Shown here one piece after another: positions 58,960-61,119 of a stretch of 61,119 bases of DNA (position 1 is the first letter of the stretch; every line of letters starts with the position of its first letter). This DNA comes from Paraburkholderia dilworthii (GTDB lineage: Bacteria; Pseudomonadota; Gammaproteobacteria; Burkholderiales; Burkholderiaceae): positions 183-61,301 of the forward strand of contig NZ_AWZT01000042.1 in NCBI RefSeq assembly GCF_000472525.1, given 5' to 3'. The position numbers and the translations under genes are program-made. The notes below the pieces were generated by a model. The model worked only from the letters and a program-made list of their open reading frames with translations, was not told where the DNA came from and did no database searches.

Positions 58960-59910
58960 ATGGCGGCACGGTCCATCGCATCGCTGACACTGTCCTTCGG
59001 ACTGGTGTCCATACCGGTGAAACTGTATTCGGCGACGGATAGCGCCGCCGGAGTCGGATTTAACCTTCTGACGCCGGAGGGTGGCCGCGTGAAGCAGCAG
59101 TACATATCCGAGGCCACGGGCGCAGTCGTGGCCCGCGCGGACATGAAGAAGGGATACGAGTTCGAGAAGGGGCAGTTCGTCGTCTTTGCCCCCGATGAAC
59201 TGAAAGCGCTCGAAGAAGGCGCGAGCCACGTCGTGGAGATTGTCTCGTTCGTCCCCGAAAAGTCGGTAGACCCGCTGTACTACGACAAGGCGTACTTCAT
59301 CGCTCCAGACAAACGCGGCGGCAAACCCTACAGCCTGCTTCAGCTCGCCATGCGGGAAAGCGAACGCTGTGCGCTCGCAAAATGGTCGTACAAGGGAAAG
59401 ACCCGAATCGTCCAGATACGGCCTGCTGAAGACGGGATGGTGTTCCAGCAACTGCTATTCGCCGATGAGGTGCGCGCGCTGAGCGATTTGCATATCGAAC
59501 GGGTGACCGTCAGCGATACGGAACTGAAACTCGCACTGCAAATCATCGACCAGGTGTCGGAAGACGCCTATGACCCGACCGCTTACGAAGACGAAGAAAA
59601 GAAGCGGATTCTGGAAGCCATCGACCGGAAGATTGCGGGCAAACAGATTGTGTCGCCGGAGGCGCCAGCCGAAGAGTCTGACGGACGGGTGATTGACCTG
59701 ATGGAAGCCCTTCGGGCTAGTCTCAGCGCCAACAAGGACAAACGTGAGGCACCTGTGAAGACAGCGGCGGCCAAGGCGCCAGTGACGAAAAAGACTTCGC
59801 CCGCCGATGTCGAAGTGCTTGCCGCCAAGCCTCGCCGGCCTGTCAAGCGCGCGACGCCGAAGCCGGACGTCAAAGAGGCACCACCAGCGAAGGTCCGGGC
59901 ACGCAAGTGA
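58960..59910 (+). CDS. ku: Ku protein for non-homologous end joining
   Basis: 316 residues. MAARSIASLTLSFGLVSIPV, then YEFEKGQFVVFAPDELKALE and VDPLYYDKAYFIAPDKRGGK are standard bacterial Ku motifs of the core beta-barrel ring. From about residue 265 a Lys/Ala/Pro-rich tail (VKTAAAKAPVTKKTSPADVE) forms the flexible DNA-binding extension. The homodimer holds DNA ends and recruits LigD. GGAGG is located four to six bases before ATG 58960. Gene order ligD, ku, MerR/TPR; the last overlaps the ku stop. Confidence 0.95.
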   Translation: MAARSIASLTLSFGLVSIPVKLYSATDSAAGVGFNLLTPEGGRVKQQYISEATGAVVARADMKKGYEFEKGQFVVFAPDELKALEEGASHVVEIVSFVPEKSVDPLYYDKAYFIAPDKRGGKPYSLLQLAMRESERCALAKWSYKGKTRIVQIRPAEDGMVFQQLLFADEVRALSDLHIERVTVSDTELKLALQIIDQVSEDAYDPTAYEDEEKKRILEAIDRKIAGKQIVSPEAPAEESDGRVIDLMEALRASLSANKDKREAPVKTAAAKAPVTKKTSPADVEVLAAKPRRPVKRATPKPDVKEAPPAKVRARK

Positions 59911-60749
59911 CAAGACGGAGCCAGTCAAACGATTACTCGTTGCGCAGCCTTCAATCGCTGTTGGGCGTGTCGCGTCGGGTCCTTTCCGGGCTGATTGACG
60001 CCGGATTCGTCCATCCGTCGCGAGGCCGACGGAACGAGCTCCGATTTTCCTTCCAGGATGTTGTGCTTCTGCGCACTGCGTTCCAGCTGCAATCAGCCAA
60101 AGTCTCTGCACGTAAGATTCTGAGGGCGCTTGCCAAGCTGAAAGCCGAACTCCCTGAGGAGCTTCCACTGTCCGGGATTCGAATTACGTCTGTGGGTGAG
60201 ACCGTGGCCGTGAGGTCGGGACAGGCGCAATGGGACGCTGATTCGGGCCAGCATCTGCTTGACTTCGAAGTCGCGCCTATCCGGGGGGACGTGGCGTTTC
60301 TCGACTCGGTACCGCGAAACCAGGAGAGCCGTGAAGAACAGGCGGAAGAATGGTTCGCACTGGCCGAACAGCTGACCGAAACCGACGCTGTCGGTGCGGA
60401 GCAGGCCTACCGGAAGGTGCTTGAGCTTGCGCCTTCACCGCATTACCACGCCTATACCAATCTGGGCGTACTGCTGTGCGAAGCTGAGACGCGCTGCGAC
60501 GAGGCGTTGTCCATTTTCGACGGGGCTTTACAGCATTTCCCCGATGACGCGCTACTGCACTTCAACCGGGCGGTCGTTCTCGAAGAACTGAAGCGCTATG
60601 ACGCTGCGGAAGGGGCCTATCTGCGATGCATAGAGCTTGACCCGACGCATGCCGATGCTCATTTCAACCTCGCAAGACTGAGCGAGATTCGTGGCGACAA
60701 GCAAGGCCTCGTCCGACATCTCAGCGCTTATCGTCGGCTCGTCGGCTGA
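59907..60749 (+). CDS. MerR-type HTH plus TPR protein of the NHEJ operon
   Basis: 280 residues. The N-terminal 75 residues look like a MerR-type winged helix (YSLRSLQSLLGVSRRVLSGL, then GRRNELRFSFQDVVLLRTAF). The C-terminal half consists of three to four TPR units (EEWFALAEQLTETDAVGAEQ, YTNLGVLLCEAETRCDEALS, LLHFNRAVVLEELKRYDAAE, ADAHFNLARLSEIRGDKQGL). GTG 59907 overlaps the ku stop (GTGA), so translation is coupled. It may regulate the operon or scaffold repair proteins. A decayed copy of its last 18 codons lies at 12543-12596. Confidence 0.85.
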   Translation: MTRRSQSNDYSLRSLQSLLGVSRRVLSGLIDAGFVHPSRGRRNELRFSFQDVVLLRTAFQLQSAKVSARKILRALAKLKAELPEELPLSGIRITSVGETVAVRSGQAQWDADSGQHLLDFEVAPIRGDVAFLDSVPRNQESREEQAEEWFALAEQLTETDAVGAEQAYRKVLELAPSPHYHAYTNLGVLLCEAETRCDEALSIFDGALQHFPDDALLHFNRAVVLEELKRYDAAEGAYLRCIELDPTHADAHFNLARLSEIRGDKQGLVRHLSAYRRLVG

Positions 60750-60756
60750 ACAGGCT

Positions 60757-60981
60757 TCATCCGCGCGTCGCATCCGTGGCTGCCAATTCAGGCACGCGCT
60801 CATGCAAGTCAGCTTCTTCCGCGGCGTGCGCCGCGTCAAACAGACCAAGTAAGCCCGAAGCTTCGACGAACTTTGTGTCGCGCGCGATTGTGTCGCTCGT
60901 TGCGAACGGCGCAGAGTGACGGATGCCTTCCCGCTGCGCTACTGCATGTCCCCAAAGCGCGTATCCGCGGTGCCAGTCAGC
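60757..60981 (-). pseudogene. Broken paralogue of the small gene at 12618-12836
   Basis: The minus strand reads HRGYALWGHAVAQREGIRHS, then RDTKFVEASGLLGLFDAAHA and AEEADLHERVPELAATDATR to TGA at 60757-60759, clearly the same protein as at 12618-12836. Where the other copy has its ATG and second codon, this one reads GGT-TGA, so there is no start codon after the stop. Upstream of that stop a short frame (MKTAEIDAARLRKKQSSTYT) reads from ATG 61047. Either the gene is dead or it uses an unseen start. Confidence 0.6.
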
Positions 60982-61119
60982 TCAACCTGTGTATGTGCTT
61001 GATTGTTTCTTGCGTAAGCGCGCGGCGTCGATTTCAGCGGTCTTCATAGCTGCGTCAATCGTCTCGAGCTCCTGACCGAAATCAATCGGCTATTGCCCGA
61101 CGAGCGGGGGATTGCCGAA
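60982..61119. other. Window end, fragmentary coding
   Basis: Only the 21-codon minus-strand frame from ATG 61047 to TGA 60982-60984 (KTAEIDAARLRKKQ) is seen; an in-frame TAG precedes it near 61090. It may be the C-terminus of a damaged gene or the true N-terminus of the one at 60757. Confidence 0.3.

Noticed and set aside
1..61119. CRISPR array, tRNA or rRNA genes
   Set aside because: No regularly spaced repeats, no tRNA T-loop with matching acceptor arms, and no rRNA stretches were found on reading.

Overview
The window looks like an accessory or chromid segment of a Burkholderiaceae bacterium, most likely Paraburkholderia, Caballeronia or a close relative. The reasons are a Burkholderia-type trimeric porin, fairly high GC, dense catabolic operons each with FCD-type GntR regulators, fused and split nitrile hydratase genes, and a LigD-Ku DNA repair operon carrying a MerR-HTH/TPR gene. 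No tRNA, rRNA, CRISPR array or replication origin was seen. All family assignments come from reading protein motifs by eye; no database search was run.

Layout. 1-8.3 kb: a miscellaneous set with a cut-off gene, an LprI-like secreted protein, a four-helix membrane protein, a GH25 lysozyme, a LuxR-type regulator with a two-domain phosphoesterase, and a small membrane-anchored protein. 8.3-13 kb: gene-poor DNA with an arsenic-type pair (MFS exporter and ArsN2 acetyltransferase) and a decayed duplicate of the tail of the NHEJ operon found at 60.7 kb. 13-22 kb: a minus-strand catabolic cluster (Rieske oxygenase, its reductase, a stand-alone ketol-acid reductoisomerase, GntR, class II aldolase, MFS importer), flanked by a paralogous GntR gene. 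22.8-34.1 kb: an eleven-gene minus-strand cluster (phytanoyl-CoA-dioxygenase-like enzyme, SDR, TRAP transporter, thiolase-like enzyme, acyl-CoA synthetase, gamma-carbonic-anhydrase-fold protein, a small protein, D-lactate-dehydrogenase-like flavoenzyme, two PPC/DUF296 proteins), followed by two more paralogous GntR genes.

36.6-52.2 kb: a nitrile/amide island. It has a cobalt-type nitrile hydratase whose beta subunit is encoded as two genes, with its P14K-type activator and an amidase; an AraC regulator; a porin; a second, iron-motif nitrile hydratase with a fused beta subunit and a CobW/P47K-type activator; the CbtB/CbtA cobalt transporter; and a five-gene amide/urea-type ABC importer. Together these can take up amides and convert nitriles to amides (both hydratases) and amides to acids (amidase), with cobalt import available in the same locus.

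52.4-55.4 kb is a gene graveyard: an SDR with an internal deletion, an IS3-family transposase remnant, a DadA-like tail, a DUF1097 membrane protein (intact) and a Rieske oxygenase fragment. 55.8-60.8 kb holds a small YjzC-like protein and the NHEJ operon ligD-ku-MerR/TPR. The candidates for something undescribed are the eleven-gene operon with its complementary PPC pair, the coexistence of two differently built nitrile hydratases, and the reductoisomerase inside a ring-oxygenase operon.
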